Assembly: GCA_034336665.1 (NCBI GenBank)
Contig: JAPFBE010000013.1
Coordinates: forward strand, 23,477,056-23,541,055
Reading direction: 5' to 3'
From: Luscinia megarhynchos
Lineage: Eukaryota > Chordata > Aves > Passeriformes > Turdidae
Length of the DNA: 64,000 nucleotides
In this document: positions 24,301 to 36,692 of the stretch, one piece after another
How the letters are laid out: the number at the start of each line of letters is the position of its first letter
Numbering within the stretch: the first letter of the stretch is position 1
The notes under the pieces: model-generated
Databases searched by the model: none
Seen by the model: only the letters and a program-made list of their open reading frames with translations
What the model was told of the DNA's origin: nothing
Position numbers and translations under genes: made by a program

Positions 24301-27099
24301 TTTCCCATGGAAAGGACTTCTCTGTGAGCCATGTGATTTAGGTAAATGCATAAAGAGATGCTTATAAACATCTTTGCAAATAAAGTAGCCTAGTTTGCTG
24401 AATTACTGTGGCTTCTACTGCTGATGAGCACATGAAGAGTAGCACTGAGTGTGTAGGCAGTAGTGCCTTATGTTTTCAATGAATGCATTTGGTTGGAAGC
24501 ATAAACAGTGGGTGGATTAAAGCCAGTTAAGAAAAAGAGGAGGAATCTCCTGCAGTCTGGGTAAGACGAAGGAAGTAAGACCAAGACCTGTTCCTTGAAA
24601 CTGTTCACCTTTATTTACCAGGGTGTGAAAGTGAGACCACTCATACACAAGCATACACAATCATTATAGAGGTTGGAGCCATGGAAAGTGCCCATGTAGA
24701 TCAGGCACTAAAGGAGTCAACAAAACAAGCCAGAAACAGAGATGTGTTAACCTTTGCAATGAACTCAATAGCAATCCGCACACATAAATGACTAGTGAGG
24801 AATTTGCAAATTAAGCAGGACAAATAGGAGGAACTTGGGGATTTTTATATATGCCTGATGCACTTAATGGGGAGTGTGGGTTTATGTGGCTCCCGGACAC
24901 ACACAGCTGGCAGGCAGCAGTGAATTGTGGGGGAGGCGGACACCATGTGCTTTGCCACCGAGGACTTTACCTGTGCACACGTGTGCAACTTCTGGCTCCC
25001 ACGGTGAGGAAAGAAAAAGTAGATGTCAAGTCTAGCTGGCAGCCAATGCATCTGTCTTCTGTATTTCACTCATCCACAGTTGAGGTGGAACTCGGCTATT
25101 TTTAAATCTGATGTCTGTGCATGTAACCATGGGGAATGCTCTTTCCTATGGAAAATAATTAAAAAAAGAGAAAAAGAGAAAAAAGTAAGATTTTGCAGCC
25201 ACCTGCATTCCATAAGCAGATGTTTCTCCCTCTATTGATGCCAAGCACCCCAGCCCACAGGCTTCCTTTCTTCACTTGAAAGCAGAACTTGTAAAACAAA
25301 ACCCAATGATCATTACCAGACTGCTTAGGCCAGTTGACTAAGGAAGAAAAGCTGCCATGCTTCTCTTTCCTTACATGCAGGGTGAGAATGGCCTCATAGG
25401 AGGTACCAGGTACTCTTCCCAATTCAGTGTCTTTTCCCCAGCAATGGCCAGTATCAGCATCTCCTGGAATGAACAGGAAGGTTTTCACCAGCATGTGGAG
25501 TGCTCAAGACCATTTTATTTCTACTTGTATAGCTTAGGCCAGCTGTAACTGGTGGCTTCTGTGAGTTGTATGGTCATTCCTGGTTGAGGAATCAAATTGA
25601 TTTATTCCAAGAAGCCATTCAGGCCTGCAATTTTTTTTCCTATCAAAACGTTTCCAGGGAAAACAATCAGGTATCTGGAAAGTCATTCCTTTCCCACAAA
25701 GGCATACACCATATCATAGGCTCCACCCCTGTGCAGGCTTAACGCCCTCCAACAGCTGCTTCTCCCTCATCTTCCAGACCATTAGTTGTCTGGTCTTGAG
25801 CATGTGGAAGGTGATGTTGGGTCTTCTGTGTCTTCAGTCATTTCCATTGATCACCTTCTCCATTTCACTGAGGCTATGTAACACTGATACCCTGATTTTT
25901 GAGATTCTCTATTAACTTAAACCAGCCAAGTCACTAACTGCTGGATGTTCCTCTCCTTCTATTCCCACAATTTTGAACTTTCTCTTCTGGTGTGGGGTCT
26001 AGAGTTGGTTTTGCATCCTCCCCTTGGACATGTTTTCTCATATCTTTCTCAATATGAAATTTGTACATTGGACACTGTTATCCATCCTGCCTAGACCCGT
26101 ATTTTCCCTTTTGTTTCCCCATGCTGTTATTTGTTATTGTTCATCATAAACTATTCTCAAACTACCTAGTTGTGTGGTCCCTTTTGTTCGAAGGGGAGAA
26201 GTCTTAATAAGAAGACTGGCTGCTCAGGACTCAGTCCAAGCAAAGAACACAGGCTCCCTGAAGGATAAAATAACCTCTTATCTGTTCAGGACTTCCTCAT
26301 GAACTCAGACCATTTCTATTTGTTTCTATGACAATGCTTCATGTTTACAGAAGCACTGCTGAAACATCCTAGGGCATCCTTATGTATATGTATATATACG
26401 AATTCAGATAGGCACATTTGTAAGACAACTTCTTTAGATTCTTCTTCTTTAGGTTCCAGATTTTCTGCTTGTCTTCTCAAGAAAAGTCCACTTTAGGGCT
26501 TCAATGAAAGATGAAATAAAAAATCAAAGCAATTGCATGTCTAGGAAATGTCATGTTATAATTCACATTCTAATTTACTCCTTCTTCTGTGGCCTCTGTG
26601 TTCATGTCTGCAGGGTTAGTATGAGACATATCTGGTTAGGGAGTATGGATTTTTTCTGGAGTCAAAATTGCAGCATCCCCTTAGAAAGGTGCTTCTAGCC
26701 CTCATGGTGTTGAAATGAATTTGAAACTGTGCCTGGAGAGCGCTAGACGCATATGAATGTGTATGAAGAGTACTGAGGTCAAAATTCTATGAGATATGAA
26801 CTATCTTGCATCATTTTGATGGGGCACAATTTCATTGTTCACAGTTACTGACAAGATTTTTAATAAGACTAGAGCTGTAGTAGGATGCTGTGAAGCACTT
26901 GAAAACCCATATGGCTTAGCAAATGTATGAATTTCTAGGAGGTGAAGAGTGCCTGATGTTGAAGACTGTGGGATGTTAGATGTTTCCATTTCTGCATATT
27001 GTAGTTAAGTGTTCATCTCTGTGTAGCTCCACTTCAGCAATCTTTCTTATCCCTGTCAGGGCTGTGCTCACTGCCCCAAGAAACTCTCACTGAATGACT
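18301..27099. other. Intergenic DNA upstream of NHLH2, no supported gene
   Basis: No exon or RNA gene was recognised in about 8.8 kb. The proximal part (18,300-18,720) is purine-rich; 18,790-19,080 is a separate regulatory candidate. Longer frames at 20,287-20,790 and 20,153-20,497 have no domain and overlap each other on opposite strands. The remainder is unique-looking DNA of average composition without recognised transposons. Confidence 0.6.
18790..19080. promoter_or_regulatory. Candidate proximal enhancer of NHLH2
   Basis: AT-rich, low-repeat sequence about 0.6-0.9 kb beyond the inferred NHLH2 promoter. It holds two CCCAAATATT blocks (about 18,838 and 18,979) and an ATTTGCAT octamer-like site in the last 60 bases. 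It looks like conserved non-coding DNA, but only by composition and motif content; no alignment was possible. Confidence 0.25.
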
Positions 27100-27406
27100 G
27101 AAAAGGGACTTTTTACAAGGGTATGTAAAGACAGGACAAGGAGGAATGGGAAAAATGGAAAATGGAAGAGGGTAAGTTTAGATTAGATATTAGGAAATGA
27201 TTCTTTACTCTGAGGGTGGTGAGTCACTGGCACAGTTTGCTTAGAGAAGTTGTAGATGCCGCATCCCTGGAAATGTTCAGGGTCAGGTCAGATGGGGCTT
27301 TGAGCAGCCTGGCCTAGTGGAAGATGTTCCTGTCCTTGGTGGGGGCAATGGAACTAGGAGATCTTTAAGGTCCGTTTGAACCCAAACCATTCTATGATTC
27401 TGTGAA
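27100..27406 (+). mobile_element. CR1 LINE 3' end
   Basis: This is a 5'-truncated CR1 copy in sense orientation. Typical landmarks are 'tttagattagatattaggaa' (about 27,178), 'actctgagggtggtgag' (about 27,208), a 'cctggaaatgttcagggtcagg' stretch, and the closing 'ccattctatgattctgtgaa' (27,387-27,406). These are diagnostic of avian CR1 3'UTRs. Divergence is moderate, and the left edge is uncertain by some tens of bases. Confidence 0.88.
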
Positions 27407-29199
27407 CCAAGTCATATCTTCCTTCACCAAGACTCACATGTCAGAAGTTTTTATGCAGAACAGTCCCCTGCCTACCTCCATGAAGTGGCTTAGGGTAGAG
27501 CAGTAACTAATGGTGCTCCGCTAAACCAAATAAGCTCACACACTCAGGTCTTATGATACTGTCATCTCTGATCCCAATGTTTGGAGAACATTCCCAATGG
27601 AATTATTCCACAGCCTGGTGGTAGCTATAGTCTCCATAGGGTAATTTACAAAGCATGGCATCTCGGAGTTCTTGGTTCCAGAAAAAATGAAACCTCTGAG
27701 CTGGTTTTAGACTGCAAACACTCTTGCTTGCTATTGACCATAGTTTGTTTGTATTCAGGGTCCAGTTTTAAAGAAATAAAGTCAAACGTTAGGCTGTCTC
27801 GAAGCTCTTTTCTGGTTTTCTCAGGTAAGGTCTCTCCACTGCTCACTTTCTCCAGAGTCTCTCACAATGAGGACTTAGCTGTGAGTTGTCCCCCTCTGTG
27901 TAGCAAGTTTGAACTTCCTGACAACTGCTGCTCTGCAGTATTGAGCAGAAACTAATGCAGTTTGATTCACCACTCACTTAGGGTTGACAGACTAACTGGC
28001 CAGTCTTTTTATGGCAGTTTAGGCTACTTTCATATCCAGCTGTCTGCCTCCTCCACCAATCACAAGTTATTGCCCCTGTGACAGAAAGTCTCAGCAGTGT
28101 CTCAGTGTCTGGTGTCTCAGTGCTTTTAAGCTAATGCACCAAACTTCGCCATGCCAGAGCCACAGGAGGATGTACATTCCCATCTCTCAGTTCTGCAAAG
28201 GGAGTAATGGGAGAAGGGTCACCAGGAAGTTCTTAAACTGCTCCTGTGGGCTCATCAAAGCTCATCTGTCGGAGCACTGGAGTGAATCAAGTTACTGGTA
28301 ATTGAGATCAGTATCACTGCTCTGTGCCTGAGCAGACTGCAGCTTGCAGGGTATGGAGGCTCCAGCCCAACCCTTGGTCCTTAGAGTCTTAGGTCCTAAA
28401 AGAAAAAAGTCCCTGCTTTTCTGATGGATTCAAGATTTCATGACCATATCCATATTTTATATGCTATAGTTGGAAAATGAATGCACTTTTCATTCAAAGC
28501 TTGTCATCTTAAGGCAAATTACAGGATGGGTCACAGAAGGAAGCAAATTATGGACTGCAGCTAATAAATGGCCATTTACTAGGGCTGCAAAGACTGAGGA
28601 GATGGAAGGTCTTCCAAGGCTGCAGTTTCACAAGCAAAATTAACATTGCTGCTTGGAGCTTGACAAGTATATTCATGGTCTTTATGCAAATCGGTCAAGA
28701 GAAAAGAGATCTCCCTTTTTGTGAAATGGGGGAGCATGGGCAGGTAGCTGGGGAGGAGAGAAAGATTAAAGGCTATAGGTTGAATCAGGCAAGGCTTGGT
28801 TTTGTCCCTGCTCAGAAAGTTTGGAGAGAGACTATTTCAAGGAATGCAGCCTGGCTCTGGAAATATGCCTTCCCAAAAAGCTCAGCCTGGCTCATGGTCC
28901 ATCTGCAGGAAAGCAGGAGGTGGGCCTGCAAACACTGCAAGCATCAAGGAGGAGCCCCAATGTGGCAGCTGGCTTCTGTCCCTCTTATGGCTGCTAGGGC
29001 ATTTCCCTGTGGCATATCCCTGTAAAACCTAGAGGCATCCCAGAGCCTCAGCAGAGGCTGACACCTTGCCATGATACAGACACTAGTGCTGGGCTCCCCC
29101 TCACCAGTTGGACTGCTCCTCCAGCAGCCAGGAAAAGCAATCATTGGCAAAGGTAATGAGATGGAGTCAGGCACACTATGTAAATACTGTTTGGGCTAC

Positions 29200-29640
29200 A
29201 TTCATAATCCCACACCATGAGTCACATTTCCATGAGAGAGGCAGTCTGGCCCCCTTGGATAATTTTAATCATTTCTGACATGAAGACTTCTTCTCCTATT
29301 TCATGACTAATTTCCCCAGTATCATTTAAATGTATTAAAACACTGTTAGTGTAGAAAGTAGGCATCACGTTAGCATAATATCTAATCAGAACTAGTCTGC
29401 CTATACCCGCAGGGTTTATTTATTTATTTATTTAGTGTCGGTGCTGTTTTCTTGTTAGATTGGAAAGCCCTTCCTTGACATACTCATTTGTTCTGCTGTG
29501 TAATAGAATAGGATCCTTCAGAGCTGCTGACATCTGCTTTATTTTTGAGATCTGCAACTCTCGGCCCACAAAGCAACAATGATAATAATAATAGCAATAA
29601 TAATAATCATAGTGCTAGAAAGCCTGAAAAGTGAAGTTAA
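29200..29640. promoter_or_regulatory. Candidate conserved non-coding element
   Basis: An AT-rich block with many TAAT cores, for example around 29,265 and 29,378-29,390, lies within repeat-poor sequence. A (TTTA)5 tract (29,415-29,434) and an AAT-rich tract (29,578-29,608) interrupt it. The texture resembles developmental enhancers in gene deserts. Conservation is not tested. Confidence 0.25.
29415..29434. repeat. (TTTA)n microsatellite
   Basis: Five TTTA/TTAT units. Confidence 0.85.
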
Positions 29641-30234
29641 GCATGAAGAGGAGGACAAAAAATGGATGAGGAAAAAAAAAATGGGCTAGCAAAGAATGTT
29701 TCAATCACTGGGAGTGTATTTTTATCGACCCAGATTCTCCACTCATTTACTCATGCTTTATGATTGCACTGCCCTGTGGATTGCAATTAATTTCTTTGTG
29801 ACTTGCAATATTGCAATGGAGAGGGGATCAGGCACCGTGGTGTGTGTGAACAGAACACTTGTTCATGGGTATATTCAGCTCTGCTCTCACTCAAGTACAT
29901 TGCTTTGATTTCTCAATGGCATTGCAGTATTGATTTAGAAGGGAATTAGTTTCTTCAGAGCTCCTGAAGATTTGGCCACTGTGATTTCTCAGGAACTTAT
30001 TCAGCGTCCTCCCCCACAACTTTATCCTCACATGTCACAGCTGAAATAATTGGCATTGCACTTTATCAGACTAGCAGGATGCAGTCCTGAAGACTGGGGG
30101 GAATCAAATCCAGAGCAGGCCTTGACAAAAAGCTGCATGAGGAAGAGCTGTTGGGCCAAGCACTGTCTGAAATAGACTTGGTAGCTATAACTGCCCACTC
30201 CAGGTCATCTTGTCTGAATCTTGCTCTTCACAGG

Positions 30235-30385
30235 GCTTTGTACTAAGGAGAGGAGACTGTACTGCAAGGAGGTAAATGGTAAGAAAATGTACAAAAAGGA
30301 AGGAAATAAGAAAGGAGTAAAAAAAGAGGAAGGAGAAATTACTTTTTTTTTAAAAAAGGAAAAAAATGAAAGAAGAAAAAAGGTT
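30235..30385. repeat. Purine-rich (GA/AAG) low-complexity tract
   Basis: The plus strand is nearly all A and G over about 150 bases, broken by an ACTTTTTTTT insert near 30,340. The lysine/glutamate-rich 63-codon frame it opens is a product of the composition. Confidence 0.7.
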
Positions 30386-30794
30386 CCTAGCAGTAAGATC
30401 AGGTCATGTTGAGCTTTGAGCGTCCTTGAGGATGGTGAACTTATTTGAGTGCATTAATCTAAGTGGTTGCCACAACCATCCCCTAATGTAAGTTATTCAC
30501 ACTTAGGAATTCTTCGTGATTTTTCACTTGAGATGGAAACAAAACTTGTGGTATTGAAAAGTTAGATTCTGAAGACAGGTTTCACGGCTGATCTCAATAG
30601 TTGTGGCCAGTCAATAGGAAAACAAATCTAGAAGGGCTTGAAATTGGTGAATTCACTTCATCCTGAGAAGCTGAGAGTGAGTGGCTCTCTTGCTCTTTAG
30701 CCTAAGATCTTCTGTAATAAAAACAGGGTGGCTGAGCAAGTACAGAGACCTAAAGAAGTCTAAATAGCTTCATTAGCAAAGGAACAAAACCACC

Positions 30795-30826
30795 CAGGCC
30801 CAGCAAAAAACAGGCCCAGCAAAAAA
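30795..30826. repeat. Tandem duplication of a 16-mer
   Basis: The 16-base unit CAGGCCCAGCAAAAAA occurs twice in a row without mismatch. Confidence 0.9.
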
Positions 30827-31077
30827 CCTCAGGCTCCAGCATTTGTTGCCCTCCCCCTTTCAGAAAGATGGTCTGGGCTGAAGATTCACTTATAATGGTT
30901 TTACAAGTCCCACTTTTTCTGGCCCAGAGTTTGGGTGTCCTCAGAGCCCCCAGTGCACACTCTTACTAGCACTGGTGTCATTATTTTTTACACCAGACCT
31001 AGGTGTGACATCTTACACCTACCTTAAATATTGGTAGGGTCACCCTTCTGCCAAGTTCCTTATGTATATGACTTGAA

Positions 31078-31300
31078 ATCATAGGGTAATACAAAATAAG
31101 AAATGGGCTTATGAAACTAGAGATGGAAAAGACTTATGAGGTCTCATCTGCTCCTTTTTTCTCCCATCATATGCTTATAAGGGATTGTACCTCTATTACT
31201 GTTTTGCCTGGTTTTAAATGCTCTAGCCACAGAATTTCTGTGTCGCATGAAAGGTTTTTCCATCTACCAGCAGCTCTCATATACTCAAAAGGTGCTTCAG
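31078..31300 (-). mobile_element. Probable old CR1-like fragment, antisense
   Basis: The plus strand shows the pattern 'atcataggg...ctagagatggaaaagacttatgaggtc' and then 'ggattgtacc...gttttaaatgctc'. I know this arrangement from antisense CR1-type repeats in amniotes ('...gatggaaaagacctattaggtcatc...caggattgt...ttttaaatgtc'). Identity is low and boundaries are uncertain. A plus-strand 102-codon frame over it is not considered a gene. Confidence 0.4.
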
Positions 31301-31432
31301 GAGGCCTTCTCCAGCACCTCACCCTGTGTCAGACCCACAGAGGATATGCATGTTCTACAGCTTGTCTGATCTGCCACTACTTGAGCTACATCAATCTGTG
31401 GCATTCCTCAGACACTTAGAAGCATTTTAGTA

Positions 31433-31465
31433 CCATTCCATTCCATTCCATTCCATTCCATTCCA
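31433..31465. repeat. (CCATT)n pentanucleotide repeat
   Basis: Six and a half perfect CCATT units. The unit is the same as vertebrate satellite-type ATTCC repeats, but the array is very short. Confidence 0.95.
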
Positions 31466-32232
31466 GTGACCATTTTCTTTCAGGAAGCTCTAGCAGGAGT
31501 GGTTTTCCCAGGAAGCTAAGAGATCCTTACACTTCTCATGAGTGACACTGTGCCACCAAGCTGTATGGGCCAGCAGAGTCCTTCACTGGTATCAGACTGT
31601 GCTCATCACTCTTTCATATATTGTGATACAGACCTGTGGGAGTGGCCGCAGGCTCACTAGCAACCTCTGTATTTACAAGTCCAGATCACATTTTCCTTCT
31701 GCTATGTCCTGTATGCCTTCTTGTTTTGTTCCTTAATCCAGCCCCACTTTCCTTGCTCTCGTGAATAATCACCATTTCTGCTCTCCGCTGGTTGCTGCCA
31801 AGAGCTGCTTTCCCATGCTTTTTCCTCAAAATAAAACTGTTCTGCCCAAATTTAGGGTTATTTCTATTGTTCTTCAGTGTTTCATTGTAGTTTGCTCTTG
31901 TGTCTGTGGAAATCAGGCATTTACAATTAGTTGACTAGGCAAAAAGGCCATTTTGGAGATATTTAAATTGTATCTGTACTTGTACTCCTGAGTGAGCCAA
32001 TTCTTCTGAGTTTGAGAGCCAGAGGATGAAGTAATAACACTTTTCTTGCCTTGTTGGTTAAATAAGACTTGGAAAAGCTCTGAGAAATTTGAATATGCCA
32101 GTGGTTCTTGGCATAGGAGGGGCTGGAGTGGGCCACAGTCTCTTGAGGTAGGTGGGACAAGTGTGCAGACAGAAAATGAGCTGCAAGATCAGGATGCAAA
32201 TTTATGGAAAAACATTGAGTTCAGCTGAAATT

Positions 32233-32269
32233 AAAAAAAAAAAAAAAAAAGAAAAAAAAGAAAAAAATA
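32233..32269 (+). repeat. Poly(A)-rich tract
   Basis: A run of 18 A continues as G-A8-G-A7. No retrotransposed sequence was recognised immediately upstream. Confidence 0.8.
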
Positions 32270-35200
32270 AAGAGAAGTGGAAGATATATTTCCTCCACTG
32301 AAGGGAGGAGAACCCTTACAGCTTACAGGCTGGCTGATAGGACTCTTGGAAATGAGGGCAGGTGATAACAGGCTGTAGGGAAGTACTTTCTTGTGAGAGA
32401 AATTTGCTACCTTTCCCAGTTTAGCTAATGGGAAAATATTATCTAAAGAGCAAGAACGGTGAGCTCTGTTTGATGCGTCATTTCAAGAAAAATCCTCACA
32501 ATCACTGTTAATTACCTACTCAAGTACAGTAGCTCATATTTTTATACCCAAGTGAATAAAAATTAATCTCAGATCTTAATATCTAAATAAAAGTGTCATT
32601 TATCTCTCACTGCAGCTAAAGCTAGAGAATTTATGGACATATTTGAGCTCTGAAGATAATGCCCTATTTGTTTCACTGTGTCTTCATTTTTGGGAACTTA
32701 ACTATGGTCACCCAAACCAAGATATTCTGTGCTCTGTTCCTATGGATATGACATGTAATCCACAGCAACTTAGCCAAAAGAGAAAACTACACAGAATTTC
32801 TCTCAGACACCAAACATGCCAGTTTTCTTGTACTCCTGTGTCACCTCATTATGGGATATTGATTTCCATTACCATGTATTTCAGAAAATTCCCTGGATAA
32901 TGCTCTGGTGATTTGCTCCAAACAGAGTACCTCAGTAATCTTTTGACAGGCAGAAGAAACTGTCAAGCAAAACCTTGTTAACCCAACTGACCAAATTCAG
33001 CCCACTGCCCAGTTACTGTTCTTCTTGCAGTATCTCCGAGGTAGAATTGAGCCAGATTTCATATATGTTCATGAATCAAGTGAGGTTCAGGATTATTTGC
33101 TTTAAAATGCCAGTATTACATGTTGCCACCTCTTAGTGTGACAACCCAGTGAAAAAACACTGCAGTAAGAATGTTCCCCTCCAGCCCTCAGGATAACAAA
33201 TACCCAGTTCTGCTGGGAGTTAGATGCATTGGTAATCAGCAAATGTTTGAACATGCTGCACCATGCCAACTTATACCCAACCTGATGCTATGCTTCCCAT
33301 TCATGTTTTACATCTGTCCTTGTTGCTGGTGAGGAGCTCTTAAGCATCTCTTAGTGAATTATCAATGTCAGTAAAGCCATGGTACTTCTCTTAAGCTACA
33401 TCATTTGACACAATATGGGAAAGGTAGTGGAGAGCTAGGAAGTTTGATATGAGATCCTGGTGGACTCTTAACAGAACCGGAACCATCAATTCTGTCATAG
33501 GTTTTGGACTTCTTATCCCAGAAAAAAACGTCATGAGAACTGGCCATGAGTACCAAACTTGTTTAAACACCAAACACTATTCAAACTCTTGAAGGAGAAT
33601 AGGAAGACTGAAAAGTACACAGACACACTGATGTTTGGGGGAGCTGTCATTCTGGTCATATAAGGTCACAGAATATTCTGCTCTTAATCAAGTAAGTAGA
33701 ACAAATTTTATCTGTACCAATACTTGCCTTTAGACATGACACTGCTCTAACAGTCCCGGAACTCAGCTCTTTCTTCATGTGTAATCCATTTACCATTCAT
33801 TTCAACAATCCCACACATGATAGCTAGACTATCAGCCTTCCTCAGGCAATTTTGTCCCTCAGTGACACTAATCCAGTGTCACTGTCTTACACTCAGAGAG
33901 ATGCAGGACACCCCTGGTGAATGACTAAGGTTCAGAGCAATAACCAGTGTGGTCAGGAGGATTACATTAGACCTGATCAGACTGCCATGAGATGACTTGT
34001 TATGTTGCCTTTTCAGTTTCTTCATTGCAAATCAGAGCAACTTTATCCTTGCATAAATATTCTGTGTGACTTTTTACATGGGTGGCTGAGAACAGAAGAT
34101 GACTTTGTGCCTTCATCTTCCTTGAAGGCATCTAGAAAAAAATACTTTTCAGAACTGCAGTTCACCATCTCCAGCATCTTCTTGGCTTTCTGATTTACTT
34201 TCTTTCTATGCTTCCTTGAGGATAGGTAAATAAACATTTCTTTTAAAAGGACTTATTTCTTCAGACAAGAAACCAGGAAATCTGACATTTCATTTTCTGA
34301 AAATAAGGATTTGGGCTGTTGGCCATCTTCAGGATTTGCATAACTATTCTCTGAATTGGATAATGCTCATGGTTATTTTTCCTTGCTGAAGTTTGGATTG
34401 CTGTGTCAACTAGAGTTAGGGTCAATCTATGAAATAATGTTAGATATCAGTGGGGTCAATATCCTGTTTCGAATGTTTCACAAAATGCCAGGAAAGAGAG
34501 ATCATGCACATCACTAATCTTATTGGAGCATGAATACAGATCTGGTCCTCTCCACCCACTCTTTAAAGTAGAGGCAGATTAACATCTTCTTGATAGCTGG
34601 TCTCAAAGAAGCTCCACTTCAGATAACCATCAGTCCCTTGCCTACTCCTGCCGCCTCCAACATCAAACAGGTACCATATTTAGGAAAGGATGATTGCCAT
34701 TTCACTATTTAAGCTAGATATAGTTAGCTTCAGGTGCTGGAAGCTATCAAATTTTCAAGTTGTCCACTGTTCCTGAAAGCAATTTTCAAGGTCACCTAAG
34801 TCCCCATGTTTTGGACATGAGCCCATTTCCCTCACCTGACAATGTCCTCACAATGAAGGTATCATCCTCACCATTCTTGACAAGCATCCTGGGAAGGGAT
34901 CCCTAGGGACCAATTCTCACTTGCTGAGATATGATTTCATGTATGTCTGTAAAAGAATGATGGAACGGATAAAGATGAGCTATTTAGCAGGAGTCTTGGT
35001 GCCATTGACAACCCTAGAGTGGGATTTATCTCTGTTAACTTCTTATGTCCCCACTTCATCTGAGATAGTCCTTCCTGGCTCCCTTTACATTCACTGGAGA
35101 AAAGAAGACATGATGATAATGTGACACATCTTGCCTATTTTAGATGTTTATGGCAGAGGGAGGTGAAATATTCACCAGAAGGACCTGTTTCTCCCCAGTA

Positions 35201-36339
35201 AGAGTAGTTCTGACTGATGACTGAAGATGGAGGTGCTCAGCACTGATCACATAACTCCCACCCCCAGCTTCCAGAAGAGACCCATGCAAGTCATACATAA
35301 GTCTGGCCTTCTCCCAAGCTGAGATTCTGTACCTTCCACCTTGCTTCTCCATGCTGGGCCTATTAATTTTCAAATCAGTTCATATTGAAAAGGAATTTCA
35401 TTTCTCCTACAAGTGATAGCAGCAGAATAAATGGACACTCTTGCTGTAAGATTTCAGAGAAGCTCTAACCCATCTCATTTTGGTACCTCCCTACAAAAGT
35501 CCAAACACCATTTTTTTTTTCTAAGACACTGTTGGGATCTTAATCCAATCATTTGTCCTACAATTCCAAGACCCCTTTGTGATTTCTTTGGTTTTTTGGC
35601 ATTTCCACAAGAGCCTTCAGAAGATGGAGAGTTGCAGTTTTTTAAAGTGTTGTACAGACATAGGAGTTCCTGCTGTGAAGGATTTCAGCAGTTTTGCTTC
35701 TGCTAGTCACCTCTAGGCTAGTGAGAATGTCCAGACAATGCACAGGTCCACAGAGGTAAATTGTATGTGAGGCACTCCTCTGGCTCCATCTCTCACATCC
35801 CTATAGGATGTTCAGAGGGAAGCTGCAATCCTCTTGGTGGCATGGAGCTGGGGCTGGAGTTCTCAGATTGTACCCACTTTGGTCTGGGGTGGGGTGAGAA
35901 GCTCTGATCTCTGTTAGAGCCCTTCTCACATACTTACAGAGAGACCTTGTTTGGCCTGACCGATTGTGAGGAAGAGTCAGCTGTTGCAGGGGCAGAAGTG
36001 TGCAAAGGTGCCTTTACTGCACTTCCATGGGTTTTCCCTTGGATTTGACCTGGTATTTTTATACTTATCTCCCCTGATCTCTCTCAGCCTCAATCTCCAT
36101 CCTCAGAAGAAGGCAGACTTGCAGGCAGTGTAAATGACCACTGCTCCACCCAAGGCAGCCCCCCCAGAAATCACAGCAGCTGCAGACCTTCTTCTCACCT
36201 CTCTCTCTTTAATTTCTTTCTCCTGATCTCTTCACTTCTTTGTCTCCCTCCTCCCCACTTTTTCTGTCTCTGTTTTTTTTTACCCTGCTCCCTCATGATC
36301 TCCCTCTGCCTGTGTCTCTCAGTCCCTCTCTCTGGCTTG

Positions 36340-36525
36340 CTCTCTCTGGAGACAGTCTAGTGGCCTGGTTGCCATCTGCTGCCTGGGCTGTTTTTTGTGT
36401 GACTGCATGCGCGTATGCGCGCGCACGGGTGCACGTGGGGCTTTTTTTATGAGGTTGAGATCAGATGGCATCTAATCGATCGTCATGGTCTCCATGGTTA
36501 CCTGGGTGACAGAGTAGTTGGGAGA
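36340..36525. promoter_or_regulatory. Candidate enhancer with E-boxes and an X-box-like site
   Basis: This short block holds CATCTG (36,373-36,378), alternating CG/CA/TG DNA with GCGCGC (36,407-36,426), CACGTG (36,432-36,437), CAGATG (36,462-36,467) and GTCTCCATGGTTAC (36,488-36,501), close to an RFX X-box. CpG density is well above the flanks. E-boxes are the site class bound by NHLH2 and other neuronal bHLH factors. Function is inferred from motifs only. Confidence 0.35.
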
Positions 36526-36576
36526 GACACATACTCCAGCTTGGAGCTGTCAGACCATTCCTGAGAGAAATAATTT

Positions 36577-36692
36577 GAAAAGAAAAGAAAAGAAAAGAAA
36601 AGAAAAGAAAAGAAAAGAAAAGAAAAGAAAAGAAAAGAAAAGAAAAGAAAAGAAAAGAAAAGAAAAGAAAAGAAAAGAAAAGAAAAGAAAAA
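36577..36692. repeat. (GAAAA)n pentanucleotide microsatellite
   Basis: About 23 perfect GAAAA units, a homopurine tract. It encodes a repeated Lys-Glu pattern in one frame, which is not a gene. Perfect units suggest recent expansion and likely length polymorphism. Confidence 0.97.

Larger units (their letters stand above)
27407..31077. other. Intergenic DNA, no supported gene
   Basis: There is no recognised exon. The stretch includes AT-rich unique DNA (28,480-28,680 and 29,200-30,100), a purine-rich block (30,235-30,385) and a tandem duplication at 30,795-30,826. Frames of 121-124 codons at 27,581-27,955 and 28,660-29,025 show no domain. Confidence 0.6.
31301..36339. other. Intergenic DNA, no supported gene
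   Basis: There is no recognised gene or transposon apart from the short repeats listed separately. A poly(A)-rich tract with G interruptions lies at 32,233-32,269, and a (T)10 tract near 35,512. A pyrimidine-rich zone at about 36,190-36,350 precedes the regulatory candidate at 36,340. Confidence 0.55.
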
